The translations under genes and the position numbers were made by a program. Below the pieces are notes generated by a model. That model was given only the letters and a program-made list of their open reading frames with translations. It was not told where the DNA came from and did no database searches. From Castanea sativa (taxonomy: Eukaryota; Streptophyta; Magnoliopsida; Fagales; Fagaceae), in NCBI RefSeq assembly GCF_040712315.1, contig NC_134020.1, positions 8,450,825 through 8,514,824 on the forward strand: a stretch of 64,000 nt of DNA, given 5' to 3'. Below, one piece after another: positions 20,959-33,333 of the stretch. The first letter of the stretch is position 1. Each line of letters begins with the position of its first letter.

Positions 20959-21505
20959 TTGAGTTTAATTCTTATGTGTCCTATGTCTTAACCTTAATAA
21001 AGGCGTATGCAACACTTGTTTGCACACACATTCACTTGGTTCTATTATCCCTTTACCTCGGTTGGTGATGAGTGGGAAGATAGAAGGCTCCATTTGTGCC
21101 TAGGTCTTTCGAAGTTCATCCCACCAACTCATAATTAGTGTCATTGCTATGATGGGTTTTGAGTACGTTAAAGGTTTGCCACCAATTCCTAGAGGTCCAC
21201 TTAGGCCCTCGATTAGAATCATGACCCCCTAGTTGTGAGTGACCTATTTATCTATCCCTTTAGCCTTAAGAAGCTTACACACACTTAGAGAGATCCTAGA
21301 CCCTATCAATAAGGATGCCATTTTTATATCTCTTGTTTGTTTAGTCATATATCTTATGATCACCTAATTCTAAAGGACAAATAAAAGATATAAAAATGGA
21401 AGGATGACCTTAAAGTTATGTCATACCCTAAGACAATAAAAGAAAAGTTGTTCTCAAATATAAGAGGCTAACCCTAAATGAAGGGGTACCTAAGCATTGC
21501 TGAAA
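20959..21505 (+). other. Leader of T1
   Basis: Untranslated leader between PBS and gag. Long leaders are usual in this lineage. No ORF or RNA gene is seen. Confidence 0.5.
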
Positions 21506-22808
21506 TGAAGGGGTTAGATAAGAAGCAAACTTTGCATGCATTTCCTCTCACTCACGGGAGGTGCATCTAAATGGTACTATAGTTTGGATCCTAGCAAGAC
21601 TAAGGTGTTAAATGAGCTAGTAGAGTTGTTTGTGGATTAATTCTTCTTTAGTACTATGATTGATGTGACTTTATGAGATTTGGAGACCACTAAGCAAGGA
21701 ATAGGCAAAACATTCTCCGAGTATTTGATGAGGTGGAAGGGAAAGGCATCTAGGATGGTAAATAGGCCAAATGAGAAAGATCAAATCAACATGATTATCA
21801 ACAATTTGCTTCCAGCATATAAAGTAGGCTCTTGTCATCACCTATTAGTTCCTTTGGCAAGTTATGTGATTGTGGAACTAGGATAGAGGTGCTATCAACA
21901 ATGAACAATTGAAGAAGGGTGAGAGCAAACTTCCAATCAAGAAGACATATGGAGGAGGAGAAACTACCTCTAAGGCACCCAATTCGGTGAATGTAAGTGC
22001 CAACATACCTCAAAAAACCTTAGCCTACCCAAGCTTCACAATGAAAGCCCACCAAGAATTTCCGACCTAGGAATGACTCTTGCCTAAGCATATGAAAATT
22101 TGACTTCCCAAAGGATTCATCAAGCCTCTAAATCCCACACCTATGCCTAATCCCTTGCCTTCTACTTGGAACCTCAATGAGTATTGTCACTACCACCAGA
22201 AATCTGGCCATAAAATCGACAATTTCTTCCACCTTAAACATGAAATACAAGACCTCATAGAAAATGGAACCCTCCCAAACCCCAATATCATCACCATGCC
22301 TAGCATTTGGAAGAACCCTCTGCCTGATTATCATAGAGATTCTCCTCCATATCAGAATTGGGTGCAAATAGATGAGATCAAATGGGATTGCTCAAAATTG
22401 ATAGAAACTATGGAGGTTAATGCCGTGGAAGTCCAAGGAATATGGGAAAAGAAGGATGATATTCTAAAGAATGTAGTGGCTATATGGGGAATACTTCCCA
22501 AAGGAATGACTAAGCTGAAGAAAACAGTCATGGAGGATAATGTGGCCAACATTACTAGGAGTGGGAAACACTACAAACCATCCTTTTTGGAGAAGGATCA
22601 TCTTGTAAGGGACATAAGAGAAGGGTCTAAATCCACGAAACCTAAAAGGAAAGAACAGAAAGAGGAAGAAGATCGAATTTTGACTCAATTGATGAAAACT
22701 CAAGCTCATGTATCGGTATGGGGTTTGCTTATGGCTTCTCATAAGTATTGCAGTGCTCTCTTGGATGCTTTGAATGGGAAGAAGGTGCCCATAGAAACTA
22801 CATCATAA
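21506..22808 (+). pseudogene. gag of T1
   Basis: Only the C-terminal half of a Tat-type gag is clear: TLRDLETTKQGIGKTFSEYL-like sequence near 21670-21720, MRWKGKASRMVNRPNEKDQ, then a knuckle at about 22180-22230 (CHYHQKSGHKIDNFFHLK). The knuckle has Cys, His and His, but Phe where the last Cys belongs. An intact frame runs 22143-22808 (221 aa). Stops and shifts upstream (21660, 21880, 22070) break the whole. Gag would package RNA in the cytoplasm. Confidence 0.75.
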
Positions 22809-22823
22809 GAAGTACTATTTCTC

Positions 22824-23873
22824 ATGGGAGTTGATGCCTCATCTCATCCTCTTCTCGCCTTTTCCAATGAGGAACTTCCTCCTGAAGGAGCCACTCACAC
22901 TAGGCCTTTACAAATTACCATTGAATGCATGGGCTCCAATGTTCCAATGGTTTTGATTGATAATGGATCTACTTTGAATGTATGCCCTCTTAGGACTGTT
23001 CTTACCTTTGGACTAGATGCGGAGACAATCATGTCCTCTCCTTTGACCGTTAGGGCATATAACAACACTTCAAGGAAGGTTATGGGTGCCTTCAAAGCTC
23101 CTTGCAAGATTGGTCCAATGGAGACAATTGTGGAATTTCATGTCATAGACATCACTCCCAACTATAACCTTCTCTTAGGAAGGGCATGGCTTCATCCTAT
23201 TAGGGCTATTCCCTCTTCTCTATACCAAAAGATGAAGATCCCATGGAAGGGAGGGATTGCTGTAGTGCTAGGTGACGGTGAGATCCTAGTGCCGATTTGT
23301 GGACTTGAGGAAGGAGAAAGTGAGCTCCAAATGAGTGGCTTTGAATTTGTGAACATGGCTGATTATGGATTGAAGGATGAAAGGTATACTTTGGATTTGG
23401 TCCTATATTGTAGCCATGAGGTGATTGTAATGATGAACATGAGGTATATGCTTGGTATAGGTCTTGGGAAAGAAAGAAAAGAGGTGGCTGAATTCCCCAA
23501 TTTCAAGACTCAATTGACCAAGGAAGATTTAGGATTCTTTGAAGGTTGCAATGGAATCAAGAAGAACCTTTGTACCCTTAATGGAAACTTTGTGAAAGAA
23601 GGGGGAGACTTCCTTTTTGTGGATTTCCCGAACTCTAGATAGGTAAGGACAGAAAAATGTATCCTGGTTGGGAGATATTTTTCAAGGAAAAGCCTAATTT
23701 CAGGGAGAAGCCTACAGTGGTGATCAAGGAAGTTCAAGAGGAAGTCGACTAGATGGACTACATGGATGCTGAAGCAATGGAGACTATACTGAAGATGGAG
23801 GGGGACCTGTTCAACATCACCAACAAAGGGCCAAGTGATCCTTTTGCCTTCATCATGCCTGCGGTGGGGCAAC
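22824..23873 (+). pseudogene. Protease and G-patch-like region of T1
   Basis: A 272-aa frame (22824-23642) has the retropepsin site VLIDNGSTLNVCPL (DNGS for DTGS), NYNLLLGRAWLH (the usual ILGRPWLH block) and a G-patch-like stretch MRYMLGIGLGKERKEVAEFP that follows protease in this lineage. A stop at 23640 and another at about 23750 interrupt. The frame resumes after the Harbinger-like element at 25393. Confidence 0.75.
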
Positions 23874-23876
23874 TTA

Positions 23877-25155
23877 GGGGCTGTTTAGATTTTGTGTTTC
23901 CATCACCCAAAACTCTGTTTCCATCAACCATAATTCAAAATATGTGGGTCCCATGGCTGAGAAGTGTGTTTGGCATTGTTTCCAGTTTTTGTTTCCATCA
24001 CTCAATTCTCTGATTTTTGAGTGATGAGTTATGAAAAGTGAAAACACATTTTAGGTGTTTTCAAGTTATGGAAACAGAGTTATGATGGCATTTTTGTAAA
24101 TACACACACATTAAGGGACCCACAGTTAGACCTTTTGCTCTCTCCAACACAGTTGTCTTCTTTTTTTTCTTTTTTTCTTTTTTCTGTCTTTCATGCTAGG
24201 TCTGGGGATCATCTTTCTCTATTATCTTCTTCTTCTTCTTCTTCTTCTTTTCTTCTTTTCTTTCCTTTTCATGTTGGTTTTTAGGTTTGGTTCCATTTTT
24301 TTCTTTTTTCTTTTTTCTTTTTTTCCATTCCTTTTCACTGGTTTCTGGGCTTAGGTTCTTTTTTTTTTTTTTTCTTCTTCTTTTCTTTCCTTTTCACATT
24401 GGGTTTCTGGGTTTGGTTGCATTTTATTTTATTTTTTGGTAAACTATACCGACATCAGCTCAGACCCACAATTTTCTCCATCCTTCCAAAATCAAGAAAC
24501 AAACTTTTCAATTCAAACAATACCCACAAACAATATCTACAAACTTTTCAATTCAAACAATACCCACAAATAATACCTACAAAAAAATACCCACCGAGTC
24601 TAACTCGCTCAACTTGTTCTTACCCAAACTCGATTCCAGCCCTTTCAACTCGCTCGACCCATTATTACACCTTCTCTTACTATTCCTCCTCTCCTTCCTA
24701 GTCCCTTTGCCGCTCTTGCTTTGAGCTAACTTGGCCTCGAACGCATCGATGATTTCGTGAATCACTTAGCGATTCGGCGACTCATCCCATCTGACCCAGT
24801 AACTTGTGTAGCAACAGAAACAGTTACAGTTAAACTACAACGGGTGATCGGAGCTCAAACTGCCATATTTAGCGACAGCCCTATTGCACTGTTGCTATTG
24901 CTGTTAAGGTGAGCTGTTAAAGTTAACTGTGATGAAGGAGTAGTTAGAGCAAGAGGAAGAGAGAAGATAAGTGAGGATTTCACGGTCTTCAGGCGAAAGA
25001 GCCACTGTTAAGGTTAGTATGGTGGCGGGAAGGAAGGACAGGTGGTCGGAGATGATTGGTGGTGACGGATGAACTCTGCCTCTGCGATACAGTTTCTTCA
25101 TGGTAAAAAAAAGATATAGGACAAAACTTTGAGAAACAAAGACCAAAAAGAAAGA

Positions 25156-25199
<44 letters not shown>

Positions 25200-25389
25200 A
25201 TTAAGGGGCTGTGAGTGAGGAGTCAGGCATGGGTCCCGCAAAACAGTAGAAATATTTGAGTGATGAGAAAGTGAAAATATGTGCGAAATGGGTGGGTATA
25301 GGAAATTGGGGTATTTTAAGTGATGAGTGATGAGTGACGAAAATTGAGTGAGGAGTGATGAGTGATGAAAAAAAAAACCAAATAGCCCT
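23877..25389. mobile_element. Non-autonomous PIF/Harbinger-like DNA transposon
   Basis: The ends GGGGCTGTTTAG and (complement of) AGGGCTATTTGG are inverted and similar. A 3-bp target copy TTA flanks it (23874-23876, 25390-25392), as expected for PIF/Harbinger. The flanking T1 pol reads on in frame across the empty site. No transposase is visible in the 1,513 bp. It holds a pyrimidine-rich tract (24150-24390), repeats of ATTCAAACAATACCCACAAA near 24510-24575, a GA tract (25158-25198) and GATGAGTGA repeats near the right end. Confidence 0.8.
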
Positions 25390-25392
25390 TTA

Positions 25393-27137
25393 ATAATTGG
25401 ACTTGGGTTGGATTTTCTAAAAAAGGGGGAAAGAAAGTTTGTAATACGAGTCCCAATGTACTTTTCAACATTTTTAATAAGACGAATTCTGATTTGGCTT
25501 ATTTTGATGTGTCCCATAATATTGAAATTCTGCACTTAAGTGATTCTAATGAATTTGAAAATGAAATTAATAAACAATTGGAAAAGAAAATTGAATCTAT
25601 GGAACCAATTTTTGAAACTCTTACTTTGAGCAATGATAAGAATCCACGTTTAATTAAAATTGGCTCAACCTTAAATGAAAAAGAAAGAAAGGATCTCAAA
25701 GAGATGCTCACAGAATTCAGGGAGTGTTTGCATGGTCCTATGAAGATATGCTTGGTATTGATCCCGAGATAGCTTAACATCACATTGATACTCATGCTCA
25801 CATGGTACCTGTTAAGCAAAAGTTGATACATAGGAGAGCCAAATGGCTTCTAAAGACCAAAGAAAAGGTCACCAAGCAATTGAAGGTAGGGTTCATCAAA
25901 CTCAGGCTCCAAGCCAAGTGGATAGCCAATGTTGTGTCTGGACCCAAGAAAGATGGGAAGGTAAGAATGTGTGTGGATTTTAGGAATTTAAACAAAGCTT
26001 GCCCTAATGATGATTTCCCTCTTTTGTACATAAGTGCTTTAGTGGATAAGTCAGCTAGTAGTGCATTGATGTCTTTCATGGATGGTTTCTTGGGGTATAA
26101 CCAAATCAAGATGGCTCCTAGGGATATGACCAAAACTACATTCACCTATAAAATGGGGAATTTGTTGTTACACCCTGATGCCATTTGGGCTTAAGAATGC
26201 GGGTGCAACTTATCAAAAGATGGCCATAGCCCTGTTACATGATATTATGCACAATGAGGTTAAAGTATATGTTGATGAATATTGATGACATGATTGTGAA
26301 ATCCAAGGAGAGAGAGGGTCACATTGTTAACTTGAAGAAGTTTTTCGAGAGGATCAAGGAGTATAGGTTGAGATTGAACCTGCAGAAATGCACCTTTAGG
26401 GTAACCGCAGGGAAATTATTAGCTTCTTGGTAAGTGATAGAGGGATAGAAGTTGACTCATCAAAGATGAAAGCCCTATTAAAAATGCCTCTACCCAAGAG
26501 TAAGAAAGAGATAAGGGGATTTTTGGGCCAATTACATTACATCAGCCGATTCATTGCCATACTTACTTCCATTTGTGAGCCATCTTCAAGCTCCTAAGGA
26601 AAGAATGAACCTCATGAATGGAATGATGAATGTCAGAAAGCTTTCGAGCTCATTAAGGAATATCTCTTCCATCCACCTATCTTGGTACCCTTGATGCACA
26701 GAAAACCATTACTCTTCTATCTCTCTATCATAGAAAGTATGCTTGCATAAAAGGATGATGATAAGAATGAAAGAGATGTATACTATTTGAGCAAAAGGTT
26801 CCATGATTACAAGACAAGATACACATCCATAGAAAATCATGTTTTACTCTCGTATGGGTCGTGCAGAAGTTGAGACACATTATCCTACTTTTCCAAATAT
26901 GGGTAGTAGCCAGGATATATCCATTGAAGTACTTGTTCAAGAAGCCCGCTTTGAGTGGAAAACTGTCATGGTGGTTGATCTTATTAGTAGAATTATATTT
27001 GAAGTATGTGGCAAGGAAAACTATCAAAGGGAGTATCGTGTCGGATTTTTTTGCCAAGAACCCTATGGAAGGAGAGGATGGTAGAGAAGATTTTCTGAAT
27101 GAGGACATTTTGGACATTGAACTAGGGGCGTGGACGA
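25393..27137 (+). pseudogene. RT and RNase H of T1
   Basis: The RT palm is clear: RMCVDFRNLNKACPNDDFPL, MDGFLGYNQIKMAPRDM, then a frameshift near 26165 before MPFGLKNAGATYQ. The catalytic box is damaged: YVDEY, a stop, then DDMIVKSKE at 26265-26300, where one YVDD is expected. Thumb and RNase H follow (KKEIRGFLGQLHYISRF, ECQKAFELIKEYL, VYYLSKRFHDYKTRY) with several stops. The C-terminal end (SIVSDFFAKNPMEGED) passes straight into T2 gag. Confidence 0.8.
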
Positions 27138-27993
27138 GGGGAAGCCATATCCCGATACTTAGCAAGCCATATCTCGATAGGTACGAGCTACGAACCTTTG
27201 CACAGTGTGATGGTAGGAGGGGAAGTGTTGTTAAGCATGTAAGCAAGTTTATAGATACCCTTGGTTCCTACGCAGCAGACAAGGACATTTGTCTCCGAGA
27301 GTTTTCAAATTTCTTATGTAACCGGGCATATACTTGGTACACTAGCTTGAAGCCAAGATCAATCCCAACATGGGATGATATGGTAGATGTATTATGCACC
27401 AAGTATTTGCACAAAGAGGAGGCGGTGACACTTGCAACTTTGTGAGGTACCAAGCAAAGAAGCGACAAAGACCTCATAGCGTATATCAAAAGGTTCAGGG
27501 ACATAGCCCTTGATTGCTATGACCACTGTGAAGAGAAGACATTGGTGGAAATGTGTATGGGCAATATGATCATGGAATATAGAGCTATCTTAGAGAACCT
27601 AGAAATTTCCCAGTTCGCCCAACTATTATAGAAGGCTAGGAAAACAACCCAATCAATCAGGCCCACGTCTGACAAGCTTAAGGAGCGAAAACCCACACCG
27701 CAGGCCATGACAATGTCCACCAACAAAAAGAGAAAGAAGTTAAAAGGGAGGGACTACAAGAGCCCTCCACCAATACCGTGTACACCAAAGGAGCTAGATG
27801 TGCTCTTATACAAATGGATTGTAGATGGGGTTTTCAAAACTAATCATGTTTCTAGAGAGCCCACTGAAGAAGAACAGAGAGACCCATATTTTTGCCGCCT
27901 GCATAATTATGTGCAGCACGCTACCACAAAATGCTGGGTATTCCACAAATTAGTGCATTGCAAGATCAAAGAAGGGACCTTTGAACTGTCCTG
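27138..27993 (+). pseudogene. gag of T2
   Basis: A gag domain is seen in FIDTLGSYAADKDICLREFS, NRAYTWYTSLKPRSIPTWDD, LCTKYLHKEEAVTLATL and, after a stop at 27443, DLIAYIKRFRDIALDCYDH. A knuckle CX2HX4HX4C follows near 27893-27935 (CRLHNYVQHATTKC), intact. The N-terminus is lost at the junction with T1. Stops lie at 27443, 27629 and 27993. Confidence 0.8.
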
Positions 27994-28186
27994 ACCAGAG
28001 GTCTAGAGGAACCCACTCCCTAATCGCAAAGGGAAAGGGGTGGCAACAGTTGTCATTTGTGCAGACTCAGGCGAAGACGAAGAAAAAAGACCATCGCTGC
28101 CTATTAGAGCCATTATAACCTTGTAGAAAAGCTCCTAGTTTAAGAACTTATTTGACCAATTAGAACTCATAGAAAACAAACAAAGG

Positions 28187-29112
28187 ATGGCCACGAAATT
28201 TTCAGTAAGCATTGCTTCAAGAGCAAGAGTAGAATGCCTTACTGCAAAGGTTTGGACTGATAGAGCCTTTCTGCAAGACACCAGCGAGATCACTTTCAGT
28301 AATGAAGACATGGAGGTGGGATGCCCAGACCACAGAAGGCCTTTTTACTTGGTGGCCTCCATAAATCAAATTCCTATCAAGAGAGCCCTGGTTGACATAG
28401 GTGCTTTAGTGAACCTTATCCCACTTAGCACACTGCAAGCAGCAGGAATACTGGAGAACAAGATTTAAGGGTACCCGATGGAAGTGACGAGGTTTGGAGG
28501 AAAAGACGAGTACACAGTAGGATACATATAGTTGTGGCTAAAAGTAGGCCTAATATCCTCCTTAGCTCAATTCCATGTGGTGAAGATGAAACTTTAAGAC
28601 AAAAGTATTGACTCATTCCATGGCTGCACAAGCATTGTCTCATTCCATCCACCTATCACTAGTGTGTGAAAGGGAGGTTGGATGGTAAGATGATATGGAT
28701 TGCAGCAAACCCATCCCTATTCGAGCAAGCTGAGGCCCATTTGGTCGAGACTATGTTCTACAATCAATGGGCATTATTTGGGGAAAGATTGCTATCCAAG
28801 CCAACTGGCACCTTAATCCCCCAGTGGCAGGACATTCAAGACAACCTATGACCTGATTTGAGGGAGTTGTTGCTGCAAAAAAGAAAAAGAAGAGAAGCAC
28901 CAACTCTGGAGCCAAACAGTACGCCATAATGCGTCAAGGTCCAAGCATTTAACGCTAGGATAATATATAAATTATGAAGTTAAGCAGGGCCTACTTGCAA
29001 CATGCAAAGGGGTCCTAGAAGAGAGCCACAGCATAAGAACCTAGTATGCTACGTGGCCTAGGAAAGTTTAGGGGAAGAAAGTGACACAAAAAGAAGATTA
29101 CGACAAGTACAA
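28187..29112 (+). pseudogene. Protease region of T2
   Basis: The frame 28187-28468 has IPIKRALVDIGALVNLIPLS, a retropepsin site in which DTGS/A reads DIGA. The following frames hold FGGKDEYTVGY, the PW/HG..SIV..HP block and AEAHLVETMFYNQWA, with stops at 28466, 28529, 28595 and 28664. The rest to 29112 is linker. Confidence 0.7.
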
Positions 29113-30864
29113 GTGACGGCAGAAGAAAAGCTAGAGGAAATCAACCTAGGCACAGACCCACAGAAGCCAAGACCAATCTTAATAAGTTCAAAATCGTCAG
29201 AGGAGGAAAAGGCAGAAGTGATCCTACTATTGAAGGAATTCAGAGATGTTTTTGCATGGGATTATAGCGAAATTTCTAGGCTAGACCCAGGGTTCATAGC
29301 ACACATGTTCAACGTGGATTTAGGGCAAGCCAGTGGCCTAGCCTGCCAAGGTGTTTCATACCAAAGTAGAAGGGCAGATAATAAAGGAGGTACATAAGCT
29401 ATTAGCAACCGGGTTCATCAAACCGATCCAGCACCCACGGTGGTTGTCAAACATTATACCTGTGAAAAAGAAGAACAAGCAGATACAATGCTGTGTTGAC
29501 TTTAGAAATCTTAATCAGATCTGTCCCAAAGATGAATTCTCGTTGCTCAACATGGATTTGCTGATAAATTCTACCACGGGGAATGCTATGTTCTCCTTTA
29601 TAGATGGACTCAGCGGGTGTAATCAAGTTCAGATGGCACCAAAATATGTGGAAAAGATTGCCTTTAGAACACCCATCAAGAATTTCTACTACCCAGTGAT
29701 GCCTTTCGAGCTAAAAAATGGGGGCGCAATTCATTAGAGCACTATGACCATCATATTTCATGACACGATGCACCAAGAAATGGAGGACTATGTGGATGAC
29801 ATAATGGTGAAGTCAAGAAGACAAGAGGATCATGTCATGGTGTTGAGAAAGGTGCTCGAAAGATGCAAACTTTTCAAGCTAAGAATGAACCCGTTGAAGT
29901 GCATTTTTGGAATATCTACCGAAAAGTTTTTGGGATTTTTGGTCCACAGTAGAGAGATAGACGTAGATCTGGCCAAAGTAGTGGCGATAGCAACTATAAA
30001 GCCACCAACCACAGTTAAAGAGTTGAAAATTTTTCTGGACAAAGTCTCCTATATTAGGAGATTCATACCTGGTCTAGCATCAATTACTTTGGCTTTTACG
30101 AAGTTATTAAAGAAGGAACAAAGGTTTGAATGGGGGAAGGCTCAGCAGAAAGCTTTTAAAAAACTCCAGCAGATTATGATGAACCTCCCCACAATGCAAG
30201 CCCTAGTTTGCAGAAAACCATTACTACTTTACCTAGCCTCAAGCTTGTCTGCCATTGGGGCTCTGATAGCCCAGGAAGATGGAGCAGCTAGTTTATTACA
30301 TAGGTCATGCCTTAAGGGATGTTAAGACGCATTATCCCAAGGCAGAAAGGGTATGCTTGGCAAACTTTTATGTGTTGCAAAGGCTATGCTATTACTTTTT
30401 GGCTTATGAGGTACATTTGATGATGAAGTTTCATGCGATCAAAGCGCTTCTTCAACAACCCATTCTGTCTGGCAGAATATCCTAGTGGATATTGCAGTTA
30501 TCACAGTATGACTTGAAAGCGAGAACGCCAAAAGCGGTAAAGAGGTAGGCCATAGTAGATTTGTTGGCCCAATTTCCTAGAGAAGATGAATTCTTGTTGG
30601 ATGATGAGGTCCCAATTTCCCAGAGAAGTAGCCTCAGCAGAAATGGCAGAAGAACAGTAGATCATGAAATTCAATGGCACTTTTACGGCAAACTAAGGAG
30701 GCGTAGGAGTGGTGCTTTATTGGAATGAAGAAGAAACCGTAGCACTCTCATTCAAGTTATAATTCCCATGTTCAAATAATACAGCATAATATGAGGCATA
30801 CCTGATGGGATTGGTGATAGCCTTCGAGATAGGGATCAAAAACCTGAGGGTGATAAGTCACTCC
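29113..30864 (+). pseudogene. RT and RNase H (first part) of T2
   Basis: Motifs run in order: DPGFIAHMFNVDLG, a frameshift near 29350, FIKPIQHPRWLSNIIPVKKK, CCVDFRNLNQICPKDEFSL, FSFIDGLSGCNQVQMAP, a stop at 29735, then the catalytic box DYVDDIMVKSRRQEDH, which keeps YVDD. Thumb and RNase H follow (ELKIFLDKVSYIRRFIPG; FEWGKAQQKAFKKLQ). A frameshift near 30290 precedes YYIGHALRDVKTHYPKAE. The RNase H is then split by the solo LTR at 30865. Confidence 0.8.
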
Positions 30865-31576
30865 TGTTAGGATTAGTGCCCTTAAATTCTATTGTATGAT
30901 GCTATGTATGATATTATGTATGACATTATGTATGACATTATGTATGACATTGTGTATGACTTAATATTGTGTTTAATAAAGCTGTTTTATTATTATCTAA
31001 AATAATGATAACATGAATATTGAGACATTATCAAATAGTCCATGAGATGCATTGTATGTGATATAGTCATAGAAGATGTAAATCACAAGCTCCTTGTAAA
31101 CTCAAAATGTAGTTCGTAGTTGGTGATGAAATTGGGCATTTCATCTGCGAAGACTATAACATATCAACTAAGATGATTTGTTTTGATCATGGAAATGGAG
31201 ATTTCTAGTTAGTATGTTGATATGTTTTAAAAATTAAGACATATTAATCTGGACCGCTGTGAGTTTTATTATTCTCCCAACGACTGTCAATTGAATAATA
31301 AACTCATGACTTGTATTTGCATAAACTCTTAATCCTGAGAGAATAATAGACTTGATCATAAGGTGTAGGTTGCTTTGATATATCAGGAGTGAGATCTAGA
31401 ATAATGGTTAAAGCCTCAGTATGTTGGGCAACCATATTTAGTGTTGATGGAACATTTATTCTCAAAATAGAATTCATAGTCTCTTAACAGAGATACAAAA
31501 TATTCCCTTAAGACAAGTTTAATGGGATTGTTATTCAGAGAGTTAGGCCTAACCACTTTAGTAAGGAGTTACTAAA

Positions 31577-31648
<72 letters not shown>

Positions 31649-32337
31649 GGAATTGGATTTCATAAATATATAATGAATAACTTTAAAGGATTAAACCAGG
31701 TACTCAAGGATAAGATGTAGTAATTTAAAAAGTGGCAGTCTACATTCATGACTTTGTGTTACTACGAATATTTTATGAAGGGGTTGTATGTACAATAAAG
31801 TCTTGGGATATAATTTATAAATAAGGCCTAGAGTGCAACTATATTTATATAGTGGTATTAAATATAGTTAATGGTAACTTTGGACTTGTCAAGAGTTGAC
31901 AGAAAAGCCCAAGGCCCATTGGAGCTAGTGTTTTATTGGTCCATTTTGGTCCCATTCCAAGCCACACACTTAAGCCTAATTGGAAAGGCCCAAAAGGCTA
32001 GCCCAATTAGATAATCAGTTAGATACAAAAGGAGAAATATACAGAATTTTTTGTAGAGAATTTTGTAAGAACTATTGCGAAGTGGTGCAAAAAGTGTTAA
32101 ACACTTTTTAACATTCTCCCTTTGGAACTGATTGAAAGACCACACATCTTGGGCGTTAGTGGAATTGGAGTGAAGATTGAAAGTGTTCCCAAGCGCTTCT
32201 GATCTTCGGTTTTGAAATTCACCGCTTCAAGGTACACTCTCTTGTTCTCAAATTCTGAAACTTACATAGTACATGTTAACCCATATGAATGAAGTAGATC
32301 CGTTATTTTTCCGCTGCGCACATCCATATTTCCATCA
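30865..32337 (+). mobile_element. Solo LTR of the 1.4-kb family (copy 3 of 5)
   Basis: TGTTAGGATTAGTGCCC ... TTTCCATCA with a perfect 5-bp target duplication ACTCC (30860-30864 and 32338-32342). The T2 RNase H frame continues on both sides. An (AT)n tract lies at about 31579-31645. Confidence 0.9.
31579..31645. repeat. AT microsatellite in the solo LTR
   Basis: About 33 TA units at the same place where the other copies have a single TATATATA. Confidence 0.9.
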
Positions 32338-32698
32338 ACTCCAACTTGGTGATTATCAAGCTAATAGGAGTTTCTCTTTAAAAGAACCAAGTTTGGCCCC
32401 ATACAGGACGTTGGCCCAAAGGATGGAAGAAATGTTTTGTACATTTGAAATAGAGCATGCCCAGAGGAGTGAAAACCGATACGCAGATGCATTAGCCACA
32501 TTGGGCTCACAAATAGCCTTTGAAGAAGGCAATGCTAGAGTTGAAATTAAGAAGCGGAGAGAATCCATAATTGAAACACTCAAGGAGAAGTTCTCGGAAA
32601 AAGAAGAGTGCAAAGAAGATTGGAGGGCTCCTATTAGGGAAGCCCTGTTGATGGAAGAAGATATGGCAAAATTGAAAACAGTAAAGGACTATGTTTGA
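32338..32698 (+). pseudogene. RNase H C-terminus of T2
   Basis: The frame gives SLKEPSLAPYRTLAQRMEEM and FEIEHAQRSENRYADALATL, the Asp-containing RNase H end of Tat elements (ADALA). It continues the frame interrupted at 30864, then leads to the integrase. Confidence 0.8.
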
Positions 32699-33328
32699 TG
32701 AAAGGAGACCTATACCGTAAAATTCTTGGAGGAATTTTATCAAGATGTGTGGGGCATGAGGAGGCCCAAAGAAACCTAGAGGAGGTGCACAGCAGGACTT
32801 CCAGGTTTTGCAAGGATGTCAGCTTATACCAAAGGCTGCGGAAAGCGGGCTTCTACTGGCCAAATATGAGCAAAGACACGGACTTGATCCAAACCAGTTG
32901 TGAAGACTGCCATCTGGCCATAGACAAAGAATAAAGCTATGCCATGTTTGCCACAAAGGATTGGAGAAGCTTGTTCATGGGATACTTGGCAGAAGAGATC
33001 CTACCACAGAAGCATGGAGAAAGGTATAAGCATAGGAAGTTGGTGACCCGCTATTTCCTACACGAAGGAATTCTCTTTAAGAAATGGCACGACGGAGACC
33101 CACTGTGATGTTTAGGGCCAGAATAGGCCAGCAAGATGTTGAAGGAAGTACACGCAGTAGAATGTGGAGAGCACTAGGGAAGGAAGAAACTATACCAATG
33201 CATATTGCAGATGGGCTACTATTGGACAAACCATGAGAAAGGATGCAATAGAATTTGAGAAGAAGTGCCACGGTTGCCAAGTGCAAGCCAATTTGATCCA
33301 TACCTATTCATAAAGCTTGCAGAGTGTG
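32699..33328 (+). pseudogene. Integrase N-terminal part of T2
   Basis: Two zinc-binding-like blocks are seen: GFYWPNMSKDTDLIQTSCEDCH (32840-32915) and, in other frames, EKKCHGCQVQANLIHT (33255-33305). The frames are shifted several times. Between them is sequence that reads like the region just before the integrase zinc finger. It is broken at 33329-33333 by copy B, whose target duplication is GTCAC. Confidence 0.7.
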
Positions 33329-33333
33329 GTCAC

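Larger units (their letters stand above)
19126..27137 (+). mobile_element. Tat/Ogre-like gypsy element T1 (5' LTR to RNase H)
   Basis: T1 begins TGTAGACACCGCATTTTATACC after GCAAT, a possible target duplication. Then come PBS, leader, gag, protease, RT and part of RNase H. It has no integrase and no 3' LTR: at about 27137 it is joined in frame to the gag of T2. It inserted into the LTR of G1. A PIF/Harbinger-like element splits pol at 23877-25389. Confidence 0.75.

Noticed and set aside
22824..23642. A possible host aspartic protease gene
   Set aside because: The DNGS site, the LLLGRAWLH block and G-patch-like tail, with gag before and RT after, place it in T1.
24399..24701. A possible gene inside the Harbinger-like element
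   Set aside because: Repeats of ATTCAAACAATACCCACAAA and pyrimidine tracts explain the frame; no transposase motif.
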